A DNA stretch of 64,000 nucleotides from the NCBI GenBank assembly GCA_007922305.1, contig ML677364.1, positions 20,443,326-20,507,325 of the forward strand. The letters run 5' to 3'. The notes under the pieces are model-generated. The model was not told the origin of the DNA, did not search any database, and saw only the letters and a list, made by a program, of their open reading frames with translations. The stretch comes from Dermatemys mawii (Eukaryota; Chordata; Testudines; Dermatemydidae). The translations under genes were made by a program, and so were the position numbers. Below are positions 22,161-34,238 of the stretch, in pieces. Every line of letters begins with the position of its first letter. Within the stretch, counting starts at the first letter, position 1.

Positions 22161-24300
22161 CTTCAATATCCACTGCTCAGATTTTATGGAAATCATTATA
22201 AGCTTCCATGCAAAGGAAGTGCAAATACATAGTTAGGGCACGTACGCCAAAGAGATAAGGCCAGGTCCTCACCTGGTGTAACTTGGCATACACCCACTGA
22301 AATCAATGGGGCTATGAGGATCAAGCTGTATAGGCTACTAAAGACACCTAACCTGCACAAAGTTAGAGATATATATTTCCAGATTTGTGAAAGTAGGATT
22401 TTCTGTGAGAAACAGTCCTTTAGAAAACTGATTAGTCACATAAGAATCAACAATGAACAAGGGTTCTGGTATATATTTCATGGACTTTAGTGCACATTAA
22501 TAATTTAAAAGAAAGGACGCTAGCACAAGAAGGGCAAAATAATTTAGTTCCTCGGTATTCTGAGAATGGTGCAGCATCTGTTTTCCTTTACTAATAAGTT
22601 TCCACTCATACACAAGCAAGGTAGACAAAGCAGCAACATACTTAAGCTTTTAAATTCAACAGGAAATGCACACCACTGACTGCAAACAACATGTAGCCAG
22701 AAAAACGAATAATTTTTCATTTGGTAAACATGCTACTGTTTAGCCAACTTCAGTGAGGACGTGGCAACAGTAACTCAACCCCTTAAGGATCTTTCACTAG
22801 TAAATCCGACAGTAGATTAACTAGAGAAGTTTAAAGGTTGTTTTCTGCACTTCATAAAATAGAAGCAGCAAACAATGGGGGGAGCCACCTCATGTTTCCA
22901 CCTGTTTTTCCTTGCCACCTGATGAAACTTTAATAAGTAAAAAGGAAGCATGATATTTGCACAATTTAATGTAGTTCAGCTGAGTAACCAAGAAACACAT
23001 TACAACACAGGGAAATTAACTTTCAAGTCACTCAAACATGAACCCTAACTGCTTACCTGTGTATGTTCTTGTTTTGCCAGACTCAATCTAACACAAAACG
23101 TTGCTGGTGTAACGAGAAATCCTCCACTTAGCCAAACATCTAAGCACTAACAAAACCAACACAGGCACTTTTAAGTTTATACAAAAGGATTTTGAAGATG
23201 TCTCGATTCCATTTGACTTGGGCAACACATCATATACCTCAGGAACAACCAGACACCACGCTGTGCCAATGAGCTTCTCCCAAAGTACGAGTTATTAACA
23301 CTGCCCTAAGCCCTGCACCAAATGATCCCTCTATCTGACGCTGAACAATTCAGTCAGAAGTAGAAAGCACCACTATCCCAGAGTTGCTAGGAAACAGGGA
23401 GGGAGTTCCTGACCTGAATTCTTAGCTGAGTTTGATGTTGCCCAGGAAGCTTAGGTTATGATGACTTGCTTGAAAATACAGGAGATAAATATGCACAGAG
23501 ATCTTCAAGATAAAAATGTTATCAGTGAACTTTTAAAAGATAGCAGCAAAGACAAACATCAGGTACAAACAATAAAACCACGCTGTAACCATAAGGAACC
23601 ATTCATGAAATCATTAGGCTCATTTGCAAAAATCTTTGGTGAATTTGCTATTTTCTTTGCCAAAAAAAGTTGGGGAAATTTTAACCTTATAATCAGATTT
23701 TTCTACTCCACTAATCTAAATGGTGGCCAAATTACTTTGTTACAGAAAATGCTAAAAAACCCACACATCCCTCCATATGAATGCAATATAAATGCAGTGT
23801 TGCGCTAGTGAAGCTAAACACACAAAAACTAGGAAATAGAAAAGTAAATGTTCTGGTTGCTAAATAAATTGGCCCAAATAGCCCTCACTTTAAAAATATT
23901 AAAAGGCATTCTAAAACTCTAAACGCTGTACTCTGGAATATGGCATACATGCAATACAGGCAAATTAATGTTATCACAAGAACATTTACTTTTGCACCTC
24001 ACCCACTGTATTAATTATTATATTTTGCATTTAATTTCCTGTGTGAATGTTGAAAACAAATAAAAGAGATGTGGGGGGAAAGATGACAGGAAGATGAAGA
24101 AAAGAGGAAAAGAACCCTATAGTTATCTTTTTCCTAGATGCACCAGCATGTTTCTTGTAAGGGCTACTAAAGGACTTCTATGAAGCACATATGCCTTGAA
24201 GTTCACAACTGCACTCCAATCCTGAATCAGCCACCTAGCTGTGCACTGCACAAATATATAAAAAGGAAGAAGGTATCTTCTTAGTGAAGGATACTCCTGT
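22161..24300. other. Intron, no recognised gene
   Basis: Mostly AT-rich sequence with no supported coding frame. A 116-codon frame at 23458-23808 has no motif. One possible short non-coding exon on the minus strand (23057-23087) is listed separately. Confidence 0.45.
23057..23087 (-). other. Candidate short 5' non-coding exon of the CRACD-family gene
   Basis: On the minus strand a 31-base segment ending AACATACACAG is followed by a consensus donor GTAAGC. A possible acceptor GTTTTGTGTTAG precedes it. It lies between the CpG island at 54 kb and the first coding exon at 10.9 kb, where leader exons would be expected. The acceptor is weak and there is no coding evidence, so this is speculative. 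Confidence 0.2.
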
Positions 24301-24346
24301 CCAATGGCTGGAGTAGCTTCATGGGCCCTCACACAATAAATCTAGA

Positions 24347-26040
24347 GTGAGGAGGATGGCCCTCACACAGCAATTTCTTCAGCCCTATCCAGACCCTTTC
24401 CCATCCCTCCTACATATTCCCATTTCCAGCTATTTTCCTCATTTCACAGGAGATCTGCACTGGTTCCATAAACTAGGACCAAACTTCCGCTCCTGTGAAG
24501 GAGAATACTTGATTTGCTCCGTCATACATGTGGACTTTAAGGAGTGTGCCTTGGAGGAATGGTCTAGTATTTATAAGAACCACATGGAGGCCTCTGTCAA
24601 GGAAGCCCAGGAACAGACTGGGGGCTCCATCCCTGGCTGGCCTCAGAAGCAAACCCCTTCTCTTCTCATGAAAGCCATTTCCTAGCTATATAGGAGAGAG
24701 GCAAATGTGGGAACCCATTCCCCCGCTGGGACAGCAGATCCAAATGTCTCTCGAGATGCATAAGCATATTCTGTGGCATAGAAGGATCGTAATCAGATGT
24801 GTGGGCTAATAATCACACAGTTAAAAAATTCCGATGAAGGGTATGAGAGAGCTAGCAAGGTGGAGGGCAGAGATGTGCAGATTATGTCTGAAAAAGTCCA
24901 ACTATGCTCTCAACTTGTGTATTTTTTTAATGTGTTCATCTTATTTTGCATGTTTTTGTATCTGGAAGTGCAAGTGGGTTCGGGATATAGAAATGTACAA
25001 GGCTGACTGTGTTTCTGTGTGCTGGACATTTCCCTGCGCAGCTAATCAGTAGAGCAGAACAGGGTGTTGATGATGCACACTGAGATCTCACAGGAATACT
25101 CCAGAGAGATCTCTAGGAAAGTTCCATGGCAGAGCAGTTTTGTTCCTTCCCCCCATTGTAGGAAATTTTCCTGCTCCATTCGACAATCACTTGTGCAGGG
25201 ACCAAAGTGGCACACGGGCAAGCAGCATAGGCACCGGGGCGGAAGCCACAAGTGTGTATTAGATGTACCCTTGCTTCCCTACTTTGCCTTAGCAGGGAGA
25301 TATCTGCTACAATGACTCCCGCTGTGGAAAAGTGTGGGAGAATTTAGAATTTTGTCCCTAGTCAGCTGCACTGCAACCCTTCCAGCGTGCTCTTTTCCCC
25401 ACGTAGAACATCTTCTCCCCGCAGCCGACACTCACCATGCTTAGGATGTTTGCTAAGATGCATGCTTGCCAAGGGGCAGTGAGAAAGTGATTGTTATGTT
25501 GCCAGAGGTGTAGTTTACGGAAATGTTTCAATGTTGTGAATGAACTTAACCATCATGCTTCCGTTTACTGTTTCTTGTGCTACTGGAGATGTGGCCTTGA
25601 AGGGCACCCCCTCCACACACCAGCAGAGCGTCTCTGCCAGAAAACACCCAAGATGGAGCAAAGAAGACATGTTCCGGGAGGTACTGCAGTTCTCCAATGC
25701 AGAGAAAAGGGAATGCAGGGAGTGGGGGTAAGTTGAAAGTCAGGACAGAAGAGAAAATCAGGAGTTCGTTAAGGACGCTACTGTGTGGGTGATTAAAGTC
25801 ATGTAGGAGCAAACACAGATGCTGAAGTCCTTAACAATGCAGCAGACTGAGCAGATGCGTGCGTACCTTCAGCACATTCAGAACTCTTTTCTAGGACCCC
25901 TCCCCCCAACTCCACCCACACCGTCTGTTCTGCTTTCTGGGATTTCTCGGTTTTCCGTTCACTCCATCACCTTGGACCTACCCACAGCTCTGAAAATCTG
26001 CCCTTCCTTGGTACCTCTTTTCCCACCAAGTGTGTGTGTG
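24347..26040 (+). pseudogene. Degenerate Myb/SANT-like protein region of a Harbinger-type element
   Basis: The clearest part is at about 25640-26030 on the plus strand: RKHPRWSKEDMFREVLQFSN, AEKRECREWG, then MLKSLTMQQTEQMRAYLQHI and a proline-rich tail. This matches the C-terminal part of Myb/SANT-like proteins carried by PIF/Harbinger elements in turtles, where a [K/R]-W/R-SKEDM block precedes a glutamine-rich helix. Frame changes break it around 25735-25815. The stretch 24347-24685 is an open frame (112 codons) without a clear motif and may be an upstream part of the same element. The convergent transposase fossil at 26790-27732 supports the assignment. Confidence 0.5.
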
Positions 26041-26512
26041 CGATAAATTCACAGTCTGTGACCTATGACTTTCAATATAAACACCCCTAACTAAATCTTA
26101 GCTGCCCTGGTGCTGCTGCTCTGAGAGGCCCCCAGGATGCCTCTGCTCTGGGGGCCATGGGGTCAATTCCACTGGCCGCTGCTCTCGCCACCCCGGGGCC
26201 CATGCTCCGGTCGCTACTCTGGCCACCCCGGGACTACTGCTCAGGTGGTTCCTGGAGTCAGGTGCACCAGCAGCTGCTGGGGCAATTTCCAGGGCCAGCT
26301 GCCTGAGGCTGCCAAGAAGCAGCTGGCATGGCTGGCTGCAGGGTGGCTCCAACAGCAGCCAGTGTGGCTGGCCCCAGGGCCAGTTGCTTGGGCAGCCCCG
26401 GGGTCAGCCACACTGGCTGCTGCAGCTGCAGGATTCCATGGAGGTCGCCGAAGGTCATGGAATCTGTGACTTCTGTGACCTCCGTGACAAATTCACAGCC
26501 TCACCGATAACT
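26041..26512. repeat. GC-rich repeat inserted in the Harbinger-type region
   Basis: The segment is rich in GCTGCTG/CAGCAGC and GGCC blocks and differs sharply from its flanks. ATTCACAG occurs near both edges (26047-26054 and 26493-26500), and GTGACC occurs near both as well. It resembles a GC-rich non-autonomous repeat. The open frames in it are composition artefacts. Confidence 0.45.
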
Positions 26513-26789
26513 AATCTTTATTTGTGTCCTACAGATTGAGATAGCAGGTGCCACCAAGACATACAAAGGCAGTTTAATCATTTGCTTACTGGAATTTAAG
26601 GCCCCAAATGTCACCACTGCTTCCTCAGAAAACTACATGTAATGTAACATTGCAGTACCAATCACAGGGATACACATTACTGGTTCTCATTTTCAAAGTG
26701 TTGCCTCAAAGCCTCCCTGATTCAATTTGACCCCTGCTGTGCCCCTCTGATAGCCCTAATATCTGACTGTTCAAAATCAGCAGTCAGGT

Positions 26790-27732
26790 GGTCTACCTAC
26801 CTCAGCACTCCACCTCTGAGCAAACCTTTCACTCTTAGCTTCACAAATATTATACAATGTACAACACGCAATTATGACTATGGGAGTATTATCCTGAGGA
26901 CTAACCTGTCATAAAGGCATTCCCAGTGAACCTTTAATCTGCCAATGGCACATTCCACAGTCATCTGGCACCTACTCGGCTTGTTGTGGAACTGCTCCTT
27001 ACTGCTATCCAGGTTTCCCATGTATGGTTTCATGAGCCATGGCTGTTAGGGGTATGCCAAATCTCCCAGGATCACTATGGGCAATTCCACATCCCCCACT
27101 GTAACCTTCTGGTCCAGAAAGAAAGTCTCCACTTGCAGCTTTCTGTACAGAGTAGTGTTCCTGAAGATAAGGGCATGATGCACCTTCCTGGACCACCCTG
27201 CACTGATGTCAGTGGAACGCCCATGGTGATCCACAAGCGCCTGCAACACCATGGAGAAGTACTGCATCCATTTGAGGTTCTCCGTTGCAAGGTGATCTGG
27301 TGCCAAAATTGGAATATGAATACCATCTATCGCCCCTTTACAGTTAGGAAAACCAATTTCTGCAAAGCTATCCACGATTTCATGCATATTTCCCAGAGTC
27401 ATCGTTCTTCGTAGCAGGATGCGATTAATTGTCCTGCACATTTGTGTTAATGCAGCACCAACGGTTGACTTCCCAACCTCAAACTGCTTTGTGATCACAT
27501 GGTAGCTGTGTGGAGTCACCAACTTCCACACTGCAATTGTCATGTGCTTCTCTACCAATAGGGCAGCTCTCACTCTGGTGCCTTTGAGCCACAGTGCTGG
27601 GGTGAACTCCACGCACAGTTCCAAGAAGGTCACTTTCTGCATCTGAAAGTTCTGTAGCCACTGTTCATCATCCCAGACAATACAATCCCACCACACAGTG
27701 CTTGTTTCCTGAGCCCAGAAGCGATGGTCCAT
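26790..27732 (-). pseudogene. PIF/Harbinger transposase (HARBI1-like) fossil
   Basis: The minus-strand frame 27046-27732 (228 codons) reads SYHVITKQFEVGKSTVGAAL, then GFPNCKGAIDGIHIPI, YFSMVLQALVDHHGRSTDIS and IVILGDLAYP. GAIDGxHI holds the first catalytic aspartate and GDxAYP the second. The third acidic residue appears further on, in another frame, as MTVECAIGRLK near 26910-26950, followed by ACCTLYNICEAK near 26830. Frame shifts and stops after LAYP disable it. These enzymes move PIF/Harbinger elements with 3-base TWA targets. The element's right end seems to be GTGTAGACCTGCCC at 27889-27902, next to TAA. The left end was not found. Confidence 0.85.
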
Positions 27733-27984
27733 CGTGTGCAGCTATTCCGTGAATGCCATAAGAAATCTAAAGTTGCTCCTATTCATATCACACAGCATGT
27801 CAGGCAACTGGGAGTCTTCTTCAGTTAGGAACTTCATGATTAACTGCACTGCCATCTGCAGTGTGCTAATGACAGGATATGGCGGGTAGTGTAGACCTGC
27901 CCTAAGAATCATGATGAACTATATATAGGCTACCAATGAAAAGAAAGTTAAGTAATCAACAGGTCTGCTATATGTTTTGTTCGA

Positions 27985-28145
27985 GGCAGCTGAGAAGGAA
28001 CTAATGAGGGTTCACCTGCACTGTGCGAGAGAGCCTCGGGGCAGACACTGCTACCTAAAGTCTCTGATTGGAGGTGGAGGGATGAGATACACCCACAGTG
28101 GAGCACCCATAGGGACATGGCTCGAAGAAGGAAGGAAGACATGCC
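27985..28145. mobile_element. Solo DIRS-type terminal repeat
   Basis: The segment GAGAAGGAACTAATGAGGGT through CACAGTGGAGCACCCATAGG to GGCTCGAAGAAGGA resembles the inverted terminal repeats of the DIRS element at 57352-62056 (GAGAAGGAACTGAGAGGGG, AGTGGAACACCCATGAGG, CTCGAAGAAGAAC). No DIRS coding sequence lies beside it. Confidence 0.6.
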
Positions 28146-28149
28146 AGTT

Positions 28150-29775
28150 AAACAGTTCTCTCATATAAGCTCTGCCTATATTCCTGTAACAATCATTAAA
28201 ACAATATTAGGCAGGTTGGAGTGAGGTCTGAGTCCTTCCCAGAAGAAAATACTTATGAATAAAACTTGTAGATAAGTAAAGTAAGGGTTAAAGACATAAT
28301 GAAACATATACATTTTCAAAAAACGTGCATACTTCACTAAAAAGAAATGCTTCGTAAAACTAGACTCTTTAAAATAACCTGCTTTTATCCTCCAAGGTCA
28401 AAATCTGCCATCTAAATATCTATCAAAAGAGATAGCTTTACAGTAAATTGAGATATTACATAATCCAGTCACATCCCAGCATACATCACTAATACAGTAC
28501 TGAGAAATCTCCTGGTGGTTCAAATCCAGAGTGAGCCATGTGGAGCATTGATTCACTCTGATGAATTGTAACCAAGCAACACTGACATTTTCACTGGAGT
28601 CTATTGTTAATCTGACTTGGAAAGAATAGCCACTCTTGGTCATCAGAAGAATAGCACTGAAAATGTGCCAAACTCTGAGTACCCTAATTAAAGAATTCCA
28701 CCATTCTAACACTAGATATGGAAAATCTTTAACCAAAATTAAATAGAAACAGACTCTTGCCTTTCTCTCAATAAAAAGATAATGACATGCTTGACAGCAG
28801 CAAATAAATTCCTGTTGGTTCGTGAGTGTCTCATAAATAATCTTTACAGCTGGAGTACTTCAAATTTACTTAACACAAGAAGAGCAGGGTGATGAATTAT
28901 TCATCTGAGCAATGTGTCAGAAATACAGTCTTTTTGTTAGCTCAGTTATTAATTGTGAGGGGAAAGTAAAGACGACTTGACTTTCTCATAGTTTGTTGAC
29001 AACAATAACTAAGCAGTAACACAACAGATGTGACTTTGAAATGAACTATGTACTTGAAAAATACTAGAAGTAAGAGCTTGGTTTTGATTCATTCTAAATC
29101 TTGGTATAATTATTAATGTGAATGTCTGAATTTAGTGTGATGAAAAAATCCATATTAGTCATCCTCTCTCTTATGACATGCTTATGAACCTTAGTGGCAA
29201 CAAAGCAGGGACCAAATGTACATTTTTTGCTCTTTTTGGCACTGGATTTTTATAGAGGTCAAAACTGTTGTCCTCCTGCTTTATACTGCTTAATGCTACA
29301 TGTACAGATAACAGGAAACAAAGTTCACATTGTAAAATGTTCACCAGTTGGCCATTATAGGAATGACTTGTGAAGAAGATATGTTTCATCAATAAAACTG
29401 TCTATTCAGGTGCTCCGGTACTATTCATGGCATGCCTTCATCATGTAAAAGAAATATAGCAGAGAAATATAATGGTCATGCATGAGATAAAAGTTAAAGG
29501 AAAACCTGACTTGTTTTGACAACTTAAAAGATAGACTAGCAGTTGGTTGTATTTGTCAGTTGTAAACGTGAAATGACAGAAATGCTAACAGTCTCCTCTA
29601 GATCTCTGTGCTTCAAAATCAAACTGTTTGAAACTGAAATAAAACAGCCAGAAATCAAGCTTCCAGCAAGAATAAGAAGTGTTGTACACATGTAAAACAC
29701 AATTTTCTGTCTCACTGAATTGTTGTTTAAAAGTTCAAACACAAAATAGCACCTTGCTCCTTTCCTGTGAATAAA
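28150..29775. other. Intron, nothing recognised
   Basis: AT-rich sequence with no supported gene. A 112-codon minus-strand frame at 28398-28736 has no motif or splice context that I can support. Confidence 0.5.
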
Positions 29776-29788
29776 TATATCAAAATGA

Positions 29789-29959
29789 CAGAGTCTTATG
29801 GCACCTTATAGACTAAGGGACCGTGGGCTAAGACCCACTTCTGAAGTGGCTCTTAGCCCATGAAAGCTCATGATCCCTAAGATCTGTTAGTCTATAAGGT
29901 GCTACAAGACTCTTTGTCGCTTTTGCAGATCCAGCCTAACACGGCTACCCCTCTGATAC
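29789..29959. mobile_element. Fold-back Penelope-like insertion with 13-bp target duplication
   Basis: The left part (29789-29841) is the reverse complement of the Penelope terminal repeat and meets a plus-strand copy (29842-29959) head to head at GACCCACTTCTGAAGTGG. The plus copy runs through CTGTTAGTCTATAAGGTGC to AACACGGCTACCCCTCTGAT. The insert is flanked by tatatcaaaatga (29776-29788) and tataccaaaatga (29960-29972), 12 of 13 identical. Confidence 0.85.
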
Positions 29960-29972
29960 TATACCAAAATGA

Positions 29973-32110
29973 AAAGTAACAAAACTATTACAATATTATT
30001 TTATGAGCAAAGAATGATAAGCAACTTATTCCTTTTATTTATTAAACTCTTTCTTTTTCTTCCTATGTGTTAGTTATAACAGACAGATGAAATACTGAAA
30101 AATATTTCTTCAAGATAGGAGTGTAAAAATGTGTATCAGCTTTACTAATCCCTTTCAGAATTTTGAAAACATACTAGGTCACATCCAAGCCTCTTTTCCT
30201 CCTCCCCCAGTGAAAAGATGACTTTAACTTTTCTTCATAAATTAGATTATTCAGATGGGTATACAATTTGCATCTAGTACATTATTATTGTGCTAGTGTG
30301 AGCAGTATTGTACATTGCACTCCATATAGGATACCATCAGTGGCCTAAAAGGTCAAATTTTATTTCTTGTTTCGTATTCTCCACCAAGGCTATCCAGTGC
30401 TTTACTTGTGATTTTTTAATGCTGCTGATGGTTTGAACCTCCATAAAACTTCCTAAGGGTCAAATTCGGCCTCATATTAGGTGATGAGCTCCCAGTGACT
30501 TCAATGTGGTTGTAGTGGGTACCTGGGGGCAAAATTTGGCCTTCCGTTCTTCTATATGCTAGACAGTTTAATTTAGCATATAGTCCTTAGATTGGTTTCT
30601 TGACCTCAGACTGATTCTTTTACATTACATTTGCCATCTGCTGGTCCAATCACTTAAATGATCCACATACTTTTGAATCAAGCTGTATTGATTCATTCTT
30701 GTCATGGGTTCTGCCTCTGAGTGGTGCGTCAGGCAGAGAGCAGATATGTGCAAGGCTATGCTCCAACAATTGGAATTCTCCTCTCCTCACGCCTCTGAAG
30801 GTGTCTGTCCAGGAGAGCAGAAGGAAAGTCATCAGAGGGAATTAAAAATAAAGCCAGAGTGAAGGTCAGAAATCTAGATGAAATAAACAATGTTGTCCCA
30901 GTGGCAGAGAAGAGGAAGCACAACCGTTAGTGGTGTGTTTCCTTTTATAGTGGAAGATGTCATGGTATGTTGCACAGAAATGCACACGTGGGTCCAAGAG
31001 AGGTAAGTGCTCTATTATTGAAAACCCGGAATTGAGGTTGCAGTCAGCCATTCTTCTGAGACTAGTGACACCAATATGTTAACTCTTTAAGTGCCTGCCA
31101 GTGCAGAGGATTTGAAACCAAGTTGTTACTGAGCAGATGTCGCATGCACATTATCTGTCTTGTTAATTCAAATTGTAAGCTTTTAGGGCAGGGATTTGTT
31201 TCTTGTTTCATATAGTTTCTGCACAATGGGGCCCCTATCTTGGCTGAGTCTTCTAGGGACTACTATAATACAAATAAATAATAGTAAAAATGTTGTGATA
31301 TTCACTTCACTTTCAGAGATGATGTTGTAGCTGTGCCCACAGAGTTGGGACTAAACAGTCCAACATGGCTTCAAAGAAACTGTATCCACAACACCACTCT
31401 TGAAAATTAAACTTTATAATCCTTTCATTATTGGTGTCCCCATAACAGATATTTTGAAGAGAAAAACAGTCACTTCCTGTGGTATTTCCATGCCACAAAA
31501 GAGCTACTGTTTATCCCAAGCAGCAATCACAAAATTAACTACAGACTAATGCTTCAGCACTCCTGGTTTACCTGACTGCTTTCTCTGTGTGGTTCGAGGA
31601 GTACATACAAGTGTCTTTTGCTGTTTTTTCTTTTGTATTTTCTGGTGGCTCATAGACATCTGTCCAGTGTGACTACTGTACATTTTACATTTCACATTAA
31701 AGTACGTTAACAACATGGGAAGCCTCAGTAGAATCCCTGAAGATTTCTTAATATTTAGGTAAAAGAACCTTACACAGTTGACTCAAATTTTCCACGGACT
31801 TCTGACTTCAGCTATGTTATTGTTGCCCCTTTTCAACCCAAGCAGCCAGTCAAAGTTTGGGGCCTCGGGAATTTTCCACTGGGGAGTAGAAACTGATGAT
31901 GGAGTCTGGTATTTCCTTTGATGCAATCTGGTTTATTTACAAAGATTGTACCAAATCCCGCTTCTGTGACTGCAGGAAGAACCAAAAACAAAAAGGAGCA
32001 GTTCCTCAACTTTTAAGCCCAATCTTCTTTCAGCCAGCACCCCCAACACAGAACCTTCCTCTAGACTTCTCCCAGGCTCACACAGTGCTTACATGAGGCT
32101 GCTTCGCTTT
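29973..32110. other. Intron, nothing recognised
   Basis: No gene is supported. Some phrases (for example GACTTCAATGTGG near 30499) hint at old MITEs. The stretch 30730-31060 is moderately GC-rich and unassigned. Confidence 0.45.
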
Positions 32111-32129
32111 CTCTCTTCTCAGGATATGA

Positions 32130-32412
32130 CTATATTGCAACCACAATAGTGGCACACCTATAGCACAGCAGCTGTGACACTGGCACTGTAACATAGACTC
32201 TTCCTACACTGACTGAAGGGATATTTCCATCGATGTAGTTAATCCACCTCTCCGAGAGGTGGTAGCTAAATTGATGGAACAATTCTTCTGTCAATCCAGC
32301 TGTGTCTACACTGGTGGTCAGGTTGACCTAACTACAATGCTTGGGGTGCTAAATTTTTCACAGCTCTGAGCAACGTAGGTAAGTCAATCTAATATTTAAG
32401 TGTAGACCAGGT
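32130..32412. mobile_element. Non-autonomous DNA transposon fragment
   Basis: The block contains TCCATCGATGTAGTTAATCC, CACCTCTCCGAGAGGTGGTA (a small palindrome), GTCTACACTGGTGGTCAGGT and ends TTTAAGTGTAGACCAGGTCT. This style of GTGTAGAC terminus is shared with the Harbinger-like units in this window. The left end is not clear. Confidence 0.5.
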
Positions 32413-32759
32413 CTGAGTCTCTGTGTTTCTTGTCTGCTCACCCCTGCACTTCCTTTTTCACAAATATACAGTCACACATGCATCCCTGGTCAGAACAATA
32501 CTCTGTCAAACCCTCTGCCCACATGGTGCTAATTTCTGGGCAGACTCTATTAAGTCTTGTTTGGGGTGGAACCCACCCCCCTTTAAATGTCTCTTACAAC
32601 AATCTCAAGTGAAGGGCACCAGTTTCAATGAGGTCATGCATCAGTTTTAAGGAAGTTTCTACTGAACCTATAACAAGGTTAAACTCAGCTCATAACAATT
32701 ATTAACTAACCTCCCCCAGTTGTCTGATGTCCTTGGTAACAATGGCCTTGATCCAATGA

Positions 32760-33707
32760 TACGGTTGCCAACTTTCTACTTGCACAAAACCAAACACCCT
32801 TGTCCCGCCTCTACCCCGCCCCTTTTCCGAGGCCCCAGCCCTGCTCATTTCATCCCTCTTCCCTCTGTCCCTTGCTCTCCCCACCCTCCCTCCCTCCCTC
32901 ATTTTCACGGAGCTGGCTGAGGGGGTTGGGGTGTGAGAGGGAGTGAGGGCTCTGGGGTAGGGCCAGAAATGAGGAGTTCAGGGTGTGGGAGGAGGCTCTG
33001 GCCTGAGGCAGCGGCCTGAGATGTGAGAGGGCTTAGGCTAGGAGTGCTGGCTCTGGGGTGGGGCCAGGAATGAGAGGTTTGGCATGAGGGGGCTCCAGGC
33101 TGGGGGGTGGAGCTGAGGGGTTCAGAGTATGGGAGGGGGCTCTGGGCTGAGGCTGAGGGTTGAGGTGGGGGAGGTGGGGGTGCAAACTCAGAGTCAAGCT
33201 GGGGATGAGGGGCTTGGGGTGCAGCAGGGTGCTCTGGGCTGGGATCGAGGAGTTTGGAGGGCAGGAAGGGGGATCAGTATGAGGGCAGGAGGTTGGGGGT
33301 TCAGAGAAGGATCCAGGCTGGGGCAGGGGGTTGGGGCATAGGAGAGGGATCAGGGGTGCAGGCTCCGGGCACCGCTTATCTCAAACAACTCCCAGAAGCA
33401 GTGGCATGTCCCCCACACTTCAGCTCATATGCAGAGGTGCAGCCAGGTGGCTCTGCTTGCTGCCCCGTCTGAAGACCCTGCCCCTGCAGCTCCCATTGGC
33501 TGTGGCTCCCGGCCAATGGGAGCTGCAGAACTGGCACTTGGGGCAAGGCACATGTAGGAGCCAAAAGGGGGACATGATGCTGCTTCCGGGAGCAGCACAG
33601 AGCCGGACAGGGAGGTTGCCTCAGTCCTGCTGCGCTGCTGACTGGACTTATAATGGACCCTTTTTAACCTGGTGATACAGTTGAAAACCGCGCACCTGGT
33701 AACCCTA
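32760..33707. mobile_element. Long GC-rich non-autonomous DNA transposon with TA-flanked inverted ends
   Basis: The unit opens TACGGTTGCCAACTTTCTA and closes CACCTGGTAACCCTA, giving inverted ends of about 12 bases (GGTTGCCA versus TGGTAACC) bounded by TA. The inside carries a G-rich, loosely repeated region with GAGGGGCTTGGGGTGCAGCA-like units (about 32930-33350) and then a CCAATGGGAGC segment. There is no coding capacity; its open frames come from composition. TA flanks suggest a mariner-like target, but the superfamily is unproven. Confidence 0.65.
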
Positions 33708-34238
33708 TCCAATGCCCACTGAAATCAATTGATAGATTTGGAATTACTTCAATGGGTGGTAAATCAGGCCCAAAATAGATTATAGTGCAACCCATGAACA
33801 AGACATTTAATTTCTTTTGCAACACAAATTCCTTCACTACTGAACTGAACTAGACTCCTGCTCCTGCTCCAACCCGGATAGTAATCCGATGCCTCTGTGT
33901 GATCTAGGAAATGGCACTGAGAAATAAATTTGCTGAAATTCCAAGCTGTCTTGTCTATTTCACATTAATAGTTTGTGTGTAAAAGACAACCAGGATTTTT
34001 TCTGTCATCAATCATAGTTAATGAAAACATGCAAAATTCACAGGCAAATTATGAAATGTTACTGCTGATCTGAGAAGCTAAAACAAACCATTACAAAAAA
34101 AATATGTTATAGAGAAATGTACGATAACACTCTGAGTTTTAGGTCTAGTCTACACTTCAAAACTGTAGTGCTATAACTATGTTGGGTAGTGGGATGATTT
34201 CTTTTTCTTTTACTGATCTACCAGTACAAGTCCTATTA

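Noticed and set aside
23458..23808. 116-codon plus-strand frame
   Set aside because: No recognisable domain and low-complexity lysine/phenylalanine content. Consistent with chance.
27046..27732. Transposase frame as a possible functional HARBI1 gene
   Set aside because: The third catalytic region lies in another frame and stops intervene. Host HARBI1 is expected to be intact.
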